The notes below the pieces were generated by a model, which was not told the DNA's origin, did no database searches, and was given only the letters and a program-made list of their open reading frames with translations. Source: Linderina pennispora (taxonomy: Eukaryota > Kickxellomycota > Kickxellomycetes > Kickxellales > Kickxellaceae). From it: a stretch of DNA of 64,000 bases. The position numbers were made by a program, and so were the translations under genes. This document shows, piece after piece, positions 1 to 11,512 of the stretch. The DNA lies in contig NW_024468253.1 of assembly GCF_002104995.1 (NCBI RefSeq), forward strand, positions 1,240,001-1,304,000. The letters run 5' to 3'. Within the stretch, counting starts at the first letter, position 1, and every line of letters begins with the position of its first letter.

Positions 1-544
1 AGGCACGAAATATTGGCCGTGTTTGTATTTGGACTTTCCCTCGACGCAGCAGCAGTAGAGGAGGGGTGGCCAATTCCAGGCGCTTTGATCATTGTGCTAT
101 CCATTTTTGTTTTGGTCCAAGCAGCCGATGGCCATACTTGAAAACACACACAAAATACTCGACAGTAGTGGAAAGCACAGCTTCATTCTTTAGGGAGGGT
201 GGGGACGAGCAAAAATTCCTGGGCTACTTAATTCACCACCGTTCACACGCGGCAGGCGTGAGGCTGGCTCAGGCCGGATACATGCTCTGGGAGCAGCAGG
301 CGATGGAAATGCGCTTGCCGAACATGGATAAAGCGTCTGGGGGCAAGAGGGAGCAGGTCAAGAAGCCAAATTCCCGGAGAGCAGCTTCACCGTTCTTTAT
401 ACATTTTTCTCTTTTTCTACCAGTGCTACCAGCCGTCCTTCTAGTATTCGCTTTGTGTATTCCTACTCATTATCCAGCACAGCTCGCCACCATCCGCCAG
501 CTCGCCTCCCTTATATACAGCCTAATATCCCAGTCTCGTCCAAC
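1..544. other. upstream region of the first chitin synthase
   Basis: No gene is recognised. One reading frame stays open from about position 66 into the chitin synthase, but its translation before 545 has no domain and no myosin-motor motifs. It ends in a pyrimidine-rich stretch (about 400-480), which looks like promoter or 5' untranslated DNA. Confidence 0.5.
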
Positions 545-3500
545 ATGGATGCCCAAATGCCCAACAGCACGCAATGGCCAGCCTCTGCGTCGTTTGTGGC
601 GGGTGACACTCGCAGCATCCCTGCTGGCTTTGCAGCGGCAACGGCAGCAACATCGACACACACGCTGCCTCGCCATGGAGCCGCGGCATCCCAGAGCCAC
701 GAAATGCTGGACGGCACAAAGTACATCCGCGCATACATCCAAGGAGCCCAGCGAGGGCACTGCATTCAACGCCGACGATGCAAGCAATGAGAAGCCGGCG
801 CATGAGACGATCGAGGAGCTTGAGACCACACGCACGCGGCGCATCTGGACGTTCATGACCTGGTCCTTGACGTGGTGGATCCCGTCGCCGTTCCTGAGCT
901 TGTGCGGCCGCATGAAGCGCCCCGACGTGCGTATGGCGTGGCGCGAGAAGGTAGCAATTTGCCTGATTATTTTCTTCATCTGGTGCGTCCTGCTGTTTGT
1001 CATTATCGGCCTGGGTCTGATTCTGTGCCCTAGGGAGCACGTGTGGACACTCGAGGACGTCGCAGGCCACAACTCGGACAAGGATGCGTATATTGCGCTG
1101 CGTGGCCGAGTGTACGACATCACACAATACCTGAATCAGAAACATGGCGTGTCGTCGTTTGTGGCGTCCAAGGATCTCATGGTTATGTTTGCGGGTCAGG
1201 ACGTCAACGCCTCTTTCCCCATTGCTATCCGGACTGCCTGCCCTTCGCTGGTCTCCCAAAAAGCCGACCCGCGGTTCTCCATGTACCTGACCGATGCCGA
1301 CCCAACCGCCTTGCAGACTTTCCCGTACACGCACAAGGTTGGGACGCTGCCATCGTCGGCCGAGCTGAGCGACCAGTCGTTTTTTGCAAAGTACGTGATC
1401 CCGACGCTCAACCTGTTCAAAAAGGGCGACGTTGTGTGGAGCTACGACTGGGTCAAGGACATGCACAAGGAGCAGGGCAAGTACTGGCGCTGTCATCAAC
1501 AAGGAGGTGTTCAACCTGGAGGACTACTTTGCCACAATCAATGCTCCAGGCAACACCGGCAAGGAGTGGCGCTTCCTGGACAACCGCATCGAGAACCTCT
1601 TTGACGACAAGGGCGCTGGCGACACCGACATTACTGGCACCGTGGGACCGCGTTCTGTGGCCAACCGCTGACTCCAAGCAGGCCAACTACCAGTGCATGA
1701 AGAACCTGTTCTACGTCGGCAAGGTTGACGACAGGCACTCGGTGCGGTGCCTGTTCTCCAACTATATGCTGCTCGCATTTGCATGTGTGCTCATGATGAT
1801 GGTGCTCGTGAAATTCCTCACCGCACTGCAGTTTGGCACCAAAAACCGTCCGATTCCGCCGACACAAGTTTGTCATCTGCCAGGTTCCCTGCTACACCTG
1901 AGGATGAGGCTAGCTTGGAGAAGACCATTAATTCGTTGGCAGGGCTCGATTACGAAGACAAGCACAAGCTCATTTTCATCATCTGCGACGGCAACATTGT
2001 CGGTTCGGGGAATGACCGGCCCACTCCGCGTATTGTGCTGGATATCCTCGGAGTCGATCCAGAGTACGACCCGCCTGGCCGCGACTATCTGGCCTATTGC
2101 TGAGGGTTCGCGCCGCCACAACATTGGCAAGGTGTACTCTGGTCTCTACGAGTTTCGAGGGACATGTCGTGCCGTTCATGGTTGTAGCCAAAGTCGGTAC
2201 GCCGGAGGAGAGCGATCGCTCTGGGAACCGAGGCAAGCGCGATTCGCAGATTGTGCTAATGTCGTACTTCCAGAAGGTCCACTTTGATCCTGCCGATGGC
2301 GCCGCTCGAGCTCGAGATGTACCACCAGATGCGCCATATCATTGGCATGGACCCGCGCGAATTCGAGTATATTTTGCAGGTCGATGCCGATACCGAAGTC
2401 ATGCCAGACTCGCTGTCGCGCCTCATTGCTGCTTGCTCGTCAGACCAGCGCATCGTTGGAATTTGCGGCGAAACCATGCTGGGCAATCGAGAATCAAAGC
2501 TGGACCACCATGATGCAGGTGTACGAGTACTTCATCTCGCACCACATGGCCAAGGCGTTCGAGTCGCTGTTTGGATCAGTCACCTGTCTGCCAGGCTGCT
2601 TCTGTATGTACCGACTGCGCAGTGCCGACGACAAGCCGCTGCTGATCGCAAAGCCTGTTGTTGAGGCATACTCGGAGCTGCATGTCGACACGCTGCACAA
2701 GAAGAACCTGCTGTCGCTCGGCGAGGATCGGTACCTGACAACGCTGATGATGAAGCATTTCCCGAACTTCAAGCTCAAGTTTATCCAGGATGCCAAGTGC
2801 AAGACTATTGCTCCCGAAAAGTGGGCCATCCTGATGTCACAGCGTCGTCGCTGGATCAACTCAACCATCCACAACCTTGCTGAGCTCATGTTCCTGCCGG
2901 ACATGTGTGGATTCTGCTGCTTCTCAATGCGCTTTGTCGTGTTCCTCGATCTGTTTCGGCTACCCTGACCATGCCGACCACGCTGCTTTACTTTGGATAT
3001 CTGATCTATATCGCCGTGACGGGCATAGCTGATGTCGGCTACATCTCGCTGATTCTCATCGGTGCTATCTACGGCGTGCAGTCAATCATATTCATCATGC
3101 GCCGTGAGTGGCAGCATGTCGGCTGGATGATCATATACCTGATGGCCTATCCGCTGTGGTCGTTCGTCCTGCCTGTGTACTCGTTCTGGCATATGGATGA
3201 CTTCTCGTGGGGTAACACGCGCGTGGTGGTTGGCGATGGCAAGCGCCAGCTGATTGTGACTGACGACAAACCTTTCGATCCAGCATCGATCCCGCACCGC
3301 CGCTGGGCTGAGTATGAGCAGGAACTGGCAGCCGCTGGTGTTCTGAATGCACCGCCGCCCAACATGAACCCGAATGCTGGCTCGCACAAGGATGATGAGC
3401 GCATGTCATCGTACAGTCAGCAATCCGGGATGATAATGAACCGGGTCGGAAGCATGTACGGTGGCTACAATGCGGCTCCATCCGTCGTTGGCAGCAATGT

Positions 3501-4110
3501 CATGTCGAATCCGTATGCGCTGTCGCGGTCAGGTACACCAACTGCCATGAGACCAGGCGTGCCAGACCAGCGCTATTTGGCTGCTGTGACAAGCCCGATG
3601 GGCCCGTATGCGCCGTATGCGACAGTCAATATGCAGGGTGCCGGCACAATCGCGTCGCACGAGGCATTGGCCATGTATAGCACTGTGAATGGCATGGGCG
3701 CGGTGGGCAGGTCCATATCGCCAGCTTCTGGACTGGTTCGGCCGATGACCATTGCGTCGTCCACCTCGCTGCACCACGACCTACAGACAGCGGTTGCGTC
3801 ACAGGAGTACATGTCGGCTGCCATCAACATGGGCGGCAATACACCTGGCAATCAGACAGTGCAGCACCAGCAGCAGCCGCTGCGCCCAATGTCGACATTC
3901 ACGACTGGCGCCGCTACCGAGCAAGGCGCTGGCCCGTCTGACGAGCAGCTTGCTGAGGCTGTGCGTCGCATATTGGCCGAGTCGGACCTGTCAACCATGA
4001 CCAAGAAGCGGATCCGTGCGCAGTTAGCGCAGGAGTTCAACATGGACTTGACTGCTCGCAAGGACTTCATCAGCAACGTTGTTGACCGGATGCTGACAGG
4101 AACTCTCTAA
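545..4110 (+). CDS. chitin synthase, division 2 (motorless, cytochrome b5-like and DEK_C domains), copy 1
   Basis: Membrane enzyme that polymerises UDP-GlcNAc into cell-wall chitin. Visible in order: a variable N-terminus, a conserved W-rich segment (about 840-950), a membrane helix (about 955-1025), a cytochrome b5-like domain (1040-1150) lacking the heme-ligand HPGG, a second membrane segment (about 1760-1830), the glycosyltransferase core with [11 protein letters not shown] (about 2383-2415), GEDRYLTTL (about 2719) and QRRRW (about 2839), C-terminal membrane helices (2960-3190), a Ser/Met/Gly-rich linker, and a DEK_C domain (3940-4107). No myosin motor is present. The frame is broken about ten times by single extra bases, for example 1491, 1669, 1899 and 2096, each identified against copy 2. 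The start at 545 is the first ATG in the frame leading into the conserved part and is uncertain. I infer a functional gene with sequence errors. It is convergent with PCNA, 98 bp from stop to stop. Confidence 0.9.
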
Positions 4111-4208
4111 ACACGTCATCATATACTACACCTCTCATCATTTCATTGTGTTTCGAAAACACCCATTACATTTATTTTGTTCTTCAACACACCTCCAAAT
4201 GAAAGCAC

Positions 4209-4997
4209 TTACTCCTCGTCGTCGATCTGGGGAGCCAGGTAGAAGCGGATGTGGCCAATCTCCGAGATCTTGAACTCGAACATGACAGGGACATCCTCGG
4301 TCATGTGGATGCTGACGCGGTCGGTGAGCGGCGCAGCCTTGGCAAAGCTCGACAGGAACTTCAAGGCAAGCGAGTGGCTGACAGGCTCGTTGATCTCAAT
4401 CGACGTGGCCAGGGCGCTGTCGCCATCGACCGACTTTTGGTGCTTGAGCAGAATGCTCCCCTTGCCGGCGTCACCCGCCGACGAGAACTTGACGCCCTGC
4501 TTGGTGGCATCGATGGAGACAGCCTCGCCAACGCTGCTGAGATCGCGGATGATGCGCGAGAACTCGGACGAGCTCATGTCAATAATCGCCTGGTAGTCCA
4601 TATCGGGGATGTCGACGCTGTCGGCGTCAATGTCCATCAGCTTGAGCGAGAACTCGCTGACGCGCTCGCTGTTTGCGCTCTCGAACGAAAAGTTCAGCTG
4701 GTCGGCACCAGAGTCGTCGTTAGCGAAAATCCGCATCTCATCGTCGTTGCCAGCGCACTTGAGCAGCTTGCTCAGCGAGTTGAGGTTCACGCCCAGCGTC
4801 AGCGCCCGGTCGCAGCGGTACGACTTGAAACCGTCGTCGCGCAGCAGCAGGTTGCACAGCGCAATGTGCGAGCTGTCCATCGCCTGCAGGCTGATGCCGG
4901 CCTCGGAGAAGTCAATGTTGGTCTCAGAGATGAGCTCCTTGAGCGCCTCAACGATCTTCTTGAAGATGGAGGCCTGGGCGAGAACTGCTTCGATCAT
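4209..4997 (-). CDS. PCNA: proliferating cell nuclear antigen (sliding clamp)
   Basis: Homotrimeric DNA clamp that tethers polymerases delta and epsilon and coordinates repair. The 262-residue frame is uninterrupted and of normal family length (about 258-264). It begins MIEAVLAQASIFKKIVEALK and ends with a LAPQIDDEE tail, the C-terminal part of the PIP-box docking surface. Lys166 in the ATKQG context corresponds to the ubiquitin/SUMO acceptor Lys164 of yeast and human. Basic residues of the inner ring surface (KSYRCDRALTLGVN) are conserved. No intron is seen. The divergent upstream region holds an MCB cluster and a reverse CCAAT, fitting G1/S expression. It lies between two chitin synthase genes on the opposite strand. 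Confidence 0.98.
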   Translation of the reverse strand: MIEAVLAQASIFKKIVEALKELISETNIDFSEAGISLQAMDSSHIALCNLLLRDDGFKSYRCDRALTLGVNLNSLSKLLKCAGNDDEMRIFANDDSGADQLNFSFESANSERVSEFSLKLMDIDADSVDIPDMDYQAIIDMSSSEFSRIIRDLSSVGEAVSIDATKQGVKFSSAGDAGKGSILLKHQKSVDGDSALATSIEINEPVSHSLALKFLSSFAKAAPLTDRVSIHMTEDVPVMFEFKISEIGHIRFYLAPQIDDEE

Positions 4998-5213
4998 GGT
5001 TGTAGAGTGTTGGCAAAAAGGCGATTTCGAGGGATTCTGCGCTAATTACAAAAAAGAGTGAGAAAAAAGTGCTGGGAGGATTCTGTGTCAAGAGGAGAGA
5101 AAGAAAGCGGGACAGGCGTTTCGTCCTGCTGCGCGTACAGCGGGCCCCTTTTAAAATCAGCGCCTGCCAAAAACTTTTTTTCCAAGCCCACAAGCAGCAC
5201 GCAGCAAGTACCG

Positions 5214-5261
5214 ACGCGTGCCGACGCGTTCATGCACCGACGCGAGCCAAAACGTGATTGG
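5214..5261 (-). promoter_or_regulatory. MCB-box cluster and CCAAT box of the PCNA promoter
   Basis: ACGCGT occurs at 5214-5219 and 5224-5229 inside a direct repeat ccgacgcgt of 10 bp period, with a third, one-mismatch copy ACGCGA at 5240-5245. A reverse-strand CCAAT (attgg) lies at 5257-5261. This is 217-264 bp upstream of the PCNA start. ACGCGT is the MluI cell-cycle box bound by MBF (Mbp1/Swi6) in ascomycetes. The role here is inferred from position and gene identity. A TTTTAAAA stretch near 5147-5154 may serve as the TATA element. Confidence 0.7.
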
Positions 5262-6294
5262 TAGATTACATTTATTGATTTGATCACCTGGACTGGAATC
5301 TGATTTCTGGCTCACGTGTCATAGGGCACTTTGCCAGCAGAAACTATGCTGTGGTCTTTGCTATGGCAGCCCTTGCCTCACTGCAGCATACCTGGCAAGT
5401 CTTCCATCTAGGGAGTTCAGTACACGGGTTCTACTCAGCGTACTATCTGCGTCGCTAGTGTGATAGTGCCGGCGATATTTTTAGATGTTACACATGTTTT
5501 CTGCTTTTTTAAGCACAATTTTGCATGACCAAACAAAACCGTGATCAGACATGGGCGATGGGGAGCAGGCGAGCCCGCTGAGCTGGGAGAGAGTGACAGT
5601 TGCGGCGGAATGGACTGCCGCTCAGAACCTTTGACAATCCTCTGTTTGAACAAGATGTGTGCGTGTAGAGTGGACCGCGTATGCATGTCGAAGCTTCCAT
5701 ATACAAAGACTCGGCGTCCAGATGACAGGCCTGCGAGCAATAATCGCCGACCCCAAGGCGCTCGACATGGCCACCAGCTTTCTATTTTTTTTTTTTGAGC
5801 TCTACCGCAGGGCTTATTCCCTGTGGGGGCCAAAAGCGAGGGCAGCACTAGGATGCGGCCGCCAGGCTTCTTCATTTCGCCCCACAGAAAAGGGGTGGGT
5901 TCGCCAGCCGCTTTTCGTGGTGCTTTCTCTCCGAGAGTGTGTTCATTGTACGACGCAATTCAGGCTCGGACCCACTGTCGCCAATAGTGCGTTTGGTTGG
6001 CCTCTGTAGTACCGCGCGCCTCCATGAGCCCAAAAATAGCCTTCTGGTGGGCAGATTCGGGCAAGAGAAGCCAGGGGACAAATGCATGGCGGATTTTGGC
6101 TCTCGTTGTCTCTACGCTACATCCCTCGGTTCTTCTTCCTCTCCGCTCAGTGTTTTGTTTTTGGTTGCCACCATTTCTTTTATTTTCGTTATTCACATCC
6201 TCTTGCCTCGTACTATCTTTGGCACAGGCTACGTAGGCCTACCTCATTTGTGTTTCAGCATCCATACCATCACCATCTACTACCTAGTGGCGTG
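5262..6294. other. intergenic, PCNA to second chitin synthase
   Basis: About 1 kb between divergent genes. No convincing coding region or RNA gene is seen. It contains a T tract at 5787-5797, and a pyrimidine-rich leader (6120-6290) directly before the chitin synthase start. Confidence 0.6.
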
Positions 6295-9200
6295 ATGGAC
6301 AAACAAAGCTCGCATTTGTACACGCCCCGCGCAGAGCAGGTCCCTCAGGGAAGCGAGGATGACTTTGCCGGTGGCAGCAACGACGGCCAGTTTTCCCGTG
6401 GCGTCGGATTCACCTACACGGGTCGGCAAATGGGCGGCGCTGGACCCACCAACGACTCGGCCAGTGCTGCTGGCGACAAGGGCCGGCGCAGCACATTCCT
6501 CAGCGGGCTCCGTCACAGCCTGCCTGGCGGCGGCGGAAACCATGGCGACGGTGAGAAGGAGGCGCCGATGGATACATACGAGGCACGTGAGAAGCCCGGG
6601 CAGGAGAAGGGCGGCACAGGAGGCGAGGGCAATATGGCGATTGGCAGTCACGAACACGTCGAGGACCTGGCAGTAACCAAGTCACGGCGGTGCTGGGTGT
6701 TTTTGACATGGATGCTGACGTTCTGGATGCCGTCGCCGCTGCTGACGTGGTGTGGCCGCATGAAGCGCCAGGATGTGCGTATGGCATGGCGTGAGAAGCT
6801 GGCCATCTGCGTGATCATTGTCATCCTGTGGTTTGCCCTTTTGTTCCTCATTATCGGCCTGGGTCTGATTCTGTGCCCCAAGGAGAATGTATGGACGCTC
6901 GACGACATTGCTGGCTACAACACCGAGGACAAGGCGTATGTCGCGCTGCGTGGCTCCACCTACGACATCACCGACTGGATGAAGCAGCCCCATGGCACCA
7001 CTGCCAACAAGGCCAGAAAGGATCTCATCCTGGAGTTCTATGCAGGCAATGACGTCAATGCCTCATTCCCGATCCCTGTCCGCGTCGCATGCCCCCAGTT
7101 CCTCAGCGCGGAGGATGACCCCAACTACACCCGGTACTACCCCGTTGATGGCGCCTCGGATAATACCGACACCACTGGCCAGTATATGTTCAAGCACAAG
7201 TACCAGGGGGATCCGACATCTGATGAGCTGAAGGACCCCAACTTCTTTGCAAAGTATGCGCTGCCAGCGCTGAAAAAGTTCAAGAAGGGCGGTGTGGTGT
7301 GGAAGTTTGACTGGATTAACAGCATGTACAAGGACCAAGGAAAATACTGGCGCGTCATCAACAAGGAGGTGTTCAATATGCAGCCGTACTTTGACCCCAT
7401 CATCAACGGCGCGTTCAACACCAACAACAAGTACAACCTTCTCGATTCGAAGCTCGAGGCAATCATGAACCAGGACGGCTATGGCTCTGCTGACATCACC
7501 AAGAGCTGGGACGCGCTGACCTGGAATCCAGCGACGCGCGAAGCCAACTACAACTGCATGAAGAACTTGTTCTACGTCGGCAGGGTCGACGACAGACAGA
7601 GCGTGCGCTGTCATTTTGCCAACTACATGCTGCTTGCCTTTGCCGCCCTGCTGATGGTGGTTGTCCTAGCAAAGTTTTTGGCTGCGCTGCAGTTTGGCAA
7701 CAAGAAGCGCCCGATCCCGCCGCACAAGTTTCGTTGTCTGCCAGGTTCCTTGCTATACCGAGGACGAAGACAGTCTGTCCAAGACCATCCAAGTCCCTGG
7801 CCGGACTCGAGTACGAAGACAACCACAAGCTGCTGCTTGGTTATCTGCGATGGCAACATTGTCGGCTCCTGGTAACGAAAAGTCGACCCCGCGCATTGTG
7901 CTGGATATCCTCGGAGTCGACCCAGAGTACGATCCCCCAGGCCGCGACTACCTGGCCATTGCTGAGGGCTCGCGCCGCCACAACATCTGTAAGGTGTACT
8001 CTGGTCTCTACGAGTTCGAGGGACATGTCGTGCCGTTCATGGTTGTAGTCAAGGTTGGCACCCCGGATGAGACAAGCAGATCGGGTAATCGTGGTAAGCG
8101 TGATTCTCAGCTGGTCGCCATGTCGTTCTTCAACAAGGTGCATTTCGACCTGCCGATGACGCCGCTTCGAGCTCGAGATGTACCACCAGATGCGCCATAT
8201 CATCGGTGTCCCACCACAGAACTTTGAGTACCTGTTGCAGGTCGATGCCGATACCGAGGTCATGCCGGACTCGCTCACTCGTCTGGTCTCTGCGTGTTCG
8301 TCAGACCAGCGTATCGCCGGTATTTGCGGTGAGACAATGCTGGGCAATGAGTCCAAGAGCTGGACCACCATGATGCAGGTGTATGAGTACTTCATCTCGC
8401 ACCACATGGCCAAGGCGTTCGAGTCGACTGTTTGGATCAGTCACCTGTCTGCCAGGCTGCTTCTGTCTGTACCGCCTGCGTAATCCTGCTGGAAAGCCGC
8501 TGCTGATCGCGAAGCCAGTGCCTTGAGGCATACTCGGAGCTGCACGTCGACTACGCTGCACAAGAAGAACCTGCTGTCACTCGGCGAGGATCGGTACCTG
8601 ACAACGCTGATGATGAAGAACTTCCCCGAACTTCAAGCTCAAGTTTATCCAGGATGCCAAGTGCAAGACTATTGCTCCCGAGAAATGGGGTGTTTTGATG
8701 TCGCAGCGTCGTCGCTGGATCAACTCGACTGTACACAATCTGGCTGAGCTGCTGTTCCTGCCCAACCTCTGCGGTTTCTGCTGCTTCTCGATGCGCTTCG
8801 TCGTGTTCCTCGATCTGTTTGGTACCCTGACCATGCCGACCACGCTTGGGTACTTTATCTACTTGATCTACGCTGCTGCTACAAATACTGCCGACGTCGG
8901 TTACATCTCTCTGTACCTCATTGCCGCCATCTACGGCGTGCAGATGGTGATTTTCGTTCTGCGCCGCGAGTGGCAGCATATTGGCTGGATGATCATCTAC
9001 TTGCTGGCCTTCCCGCTGTGGTCGTGTGTCCTTCCCATCTACTCGTTCTGGCATATGGATGACTTCTCGTGGGGTAACACGCGCGTGGTGGTCGGCGATG
9101 GCAAGCGCAAGATCATCATCAATGACGATAAGCCATTTGACCCTAAATCGATTCCACAGCGCCGTTGGGTCGAGTACGAGGGTGAGCTGGCAGCCTGCTG

Positions 9201-10105
9201 GTGTCCTGAACGCGCCGCCGCCCAACATGAACCCGAACGCCGGATCCAGCAAGGAAGATGACCGCGGCACCATGTACAGCCGCCAATCTGGTCCTAATGG
9301 CAGCCAGGTCGGTTACCAGATGCCACCAGCGATGTCGATGCCCCGTGTGGGCACGCCGACCACCATGTATGGCGGCGGCCCAGGCTCTGTCGTGATGGGT
9401 GGTCCGGGCTCTGTCATGATGGGCGGTCCCTGGCTCTGTGGTCCAGTGGTGGTGATCCTCGTCTAACCCTGTCGACACCAGTTGCGCTGCAGCAGCAACA
9501 GCAGCAGTACAGCATGCGGGCTAACAGCCCGACTGAAATGATCATGATGCAGCCTATGGATACTAACTCGATGATGTCGCGCACCCCGTCGTACTACCAG
9601 AACCTCGCAGGCTGGCATCTACAACACGTACACGTCCTACGGAAACACATCACCGACACCGTCATCGTCTGGCCTGCTGCCCAACACTGGCGCGGTGCGT
9701 CCCATCTCAGGCATGTCCAGCGGCAGTTTCTTCAACCAGCAGCCAATGCAGCAGCAGCAGCAGCAGCAGAGCATGCCGCCTGCTGCGGCCGGCCATCCAG
9801 AACACACCAAATCGTTCTACAGCACTTCCTCGGCGGGCGGCCCGGCGAGCGCATTTGCTCCTATGGTCGCCTCGAGCCAGGCAATGATGAGCGGCGGCAC
9901 ACCGGGCATGATGATGAGCGGGCTTTTGCCGACTGATGACCAGCTGGTCGAGAGCATCCGCCGCATTCTGGCAAACTCGGATCTCAATGCTGTAACCAAG
10001 AAGAGCGTGCGCACGCAGCTCTCAGCCGAGTACGGTGTGGATCTCAGCCCGCGCAAGGACTTTATAGGCGACGCTATCGAGCTTATCCTCGCTGGCCAGC
10101 TGTAG
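6295..10105 (+). CDS. chitin synthase, division 2 (motorless, cytochrome b5-like and DEK_C domains), copy 2
   Basis: Paralogue of the gene at 545-4110 with the same order of parts: a Gly-rich N-terminus of about 125 residues, the conserved W-rich segment, a membrane helix, a b5-like domain without HPGG, a TM segment, the catalytic core ([11 protein letters not shown] about 8248, GEDRYLTTL about 8583, QRRRW about 8704), C-terminal helices, a low-complexity tail with a Gln run (about 9746-9770) and a DEK_C domain (9935-10102). The start at 6295 ([10 protein letters not shown]) follows a leader and opens the frame that runs into the conserved region. The frame is continuous to about 7735, then is interrupted by about ten single extra bases (for example 7870, 8432, 9196, 9431). 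Parts of the catalytic region are nearly identical in DNA to copy 1, suggesting recent duplication or gene conversion. Confidence 0.9.
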
Positions 10106-10778
10106 GCACCACCCACCTTCCTTCCTTATCACCTTAATCGCATTTCTCAATGGAATATTTCTGCTCTTGAGCCAAGGGCTGCTGCCTGCTTTGCAGCCCA
10201 AAGCTAATTTCACATGCATCGTCCTTTGACCCAGCATTGGCGACCCAGTAACTGCTTTTTCCATTCTGGCTGGCTGGCCCAATCCTGTCCCGTGCGGTCT
10301 GGGACCACCACCGCCTGCCAGCGGGCTATTTCCAAGATCCATCCCGCTAGGACGCATATCCCCATTCACGTGCGCGTGCATCCAAGCTCCACCCCTCGCA
10401 CATCGCTTTCCACACATCCAAAAACGGGCACTAGAAGCGACAAGGCCGCCGGTTTCCTCATATGGAGCATGTCCAGTGCACAAACCACATGAGCCTGCGT
10501 CAAGCAGCTAGAACGCGGGACGATCACCGCAGAGAGTGCGCCTGCCAGGACATGCCGCCAGGCTGCTCTTTTTAGAACAAATCAAATGTGACAGGACTTG
10601 GGACCGCTGGCGGCATATGAATTGTCCTGGAATGGCGACGATGCCGGTGTCTATCCCTCGTGAAAGGCCTGACTCTCCATCCTTTGCATGTCGCACGAAT
10701 TTTGGACGCCCTTCCCCGCTGTGCGTATGTGCTTACACCAGAATCTCCTCCTGAGGGGGCGATGGAGAGGGCTCAGCA
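10106..10778. other. intergenic, chitin synthase to small protein A
   Basis: No gene is recognised. The first 100 bp are AT-rich and probably hold the 3' end of the chitin synthase transcript. The rest is promoter-like DNA leading to the TATA box at 10779. Confidence 0.5.
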
Positions 10779-10784
10779 TATAAA
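10779..10784 (+). promoter_or_regulatory. TATA box of small protein A
   Basis: TATAAA, 75 bp upstream of the ATG at 10859, followed by a pyrimidine-rich leader. Position and context fit a strong RNA polymerase II core promoter. Confidence 0.55.
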
Positions 10785-10858
10785 GATGCCCGGAATGCTG
10801 TCTCCGCCGTTGCTCAATCATCGCTCTACACCGCACCATTTTTTTCTAAGCTACAGCC

Positions 10859-11193
10859 ATGTCCATCTTCGGTACTCTCTCGAACCATCGCGTCCATCGC
10901 CACCTCGCCCAACTACGACATCGACTGGAAGGACCCGAAGACCAAGGATGCTGCGGTTCGCCACTGGACCGATGTCAAGGCCAAGGCCGATCCGGCCCTG
11001 CCCCTCGCCGGTCTGCGCCTGACTGCTGAGCAGAAGGCCAAGCTGGACGAGCTGCTCAAGGGTGCCAGCGTGTTCCCCGACGAGCCCACCGAGGAGCTGC
11101 TCCTGGGTCCTGCCGGACGCCATCCCGCCTGCCAGCCTCAACCGGATCTGCGGCTCCGTCATCCACCAGTGCCTGACCGAGCACAAGCACTAA
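10859..11193 (+). CDS. unrecognised small protein A (about 105 aa), paralogue of the gene at 13330
   Basis: I do not recognise the family. The protein begins MSIFGTLS, contains SPNYDIDWKDPKTKDAAVRHW, then a charged helix-like segment with LRLTAEQKAKLDELLKGA, and ends SLNRICGSVIHQCLTEHKH before the stop at 11191. Two single extra bases (one near 10880, one near 11112-11120) break the frame. The C-terminus and the RHW motif align with the secreted paralogue at 13330 (LLNRFGGDIISKCLAEQK). No clear signal peptide is seen here. A TATA box close upstream suggests high expression. Function unknown. Confidence 0.65.
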
Positions 11194-11512
11194 GTTGCTT
11201 TATTTAGAAACCTTCTGAACGTGTAGTTTTTATCTTTCAAATATACCCCTCTTCAATTGTCGTCGGACAGCCAGAGTGCTTCACGCTTGTTTATTCCAGC
11301 AAAAGCTCCGGTGCACTGGTGCATCTGGGATTGCTGCGACTTTGCCCTGCTGGTGCACGGCGATGCCGCTCGAGGATTATTTCCGGTTGATTGCGGATTT
11401 AGCGCCATGGGAAGCCCGCCACCAAGCCGGCCGTGCGGCTGTCTCCTTCGCTTTCTGCCTCTTGCACTGGCTGCTTCTTTTTCTACAGCTTTATAGAGTA
11501 CATTTCTTTCCA
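11194..11512. other. intergenic, small protein A to AP-3 mu
   Basis: About 320 bp. No gene supported. AT-rich at the left end, as for a 3' end, then the AP-3 mu promoter. Confidence 0.5.

Noticed and set aside
66-544. Long N-terminal extension of the first chitin synthase
   Set aside because: The frame is open but the translation is low in recognisable features, and the second copy has nothing like it. Likely leader DNA.
545-10105. Both chitin synthases as pseudogenes
   Set aside because: The breaks are single extra bases, differ between the copies and leave all catalytic motifs intact. The same kind of break occurs in essential genes nearby, so error is more likely.
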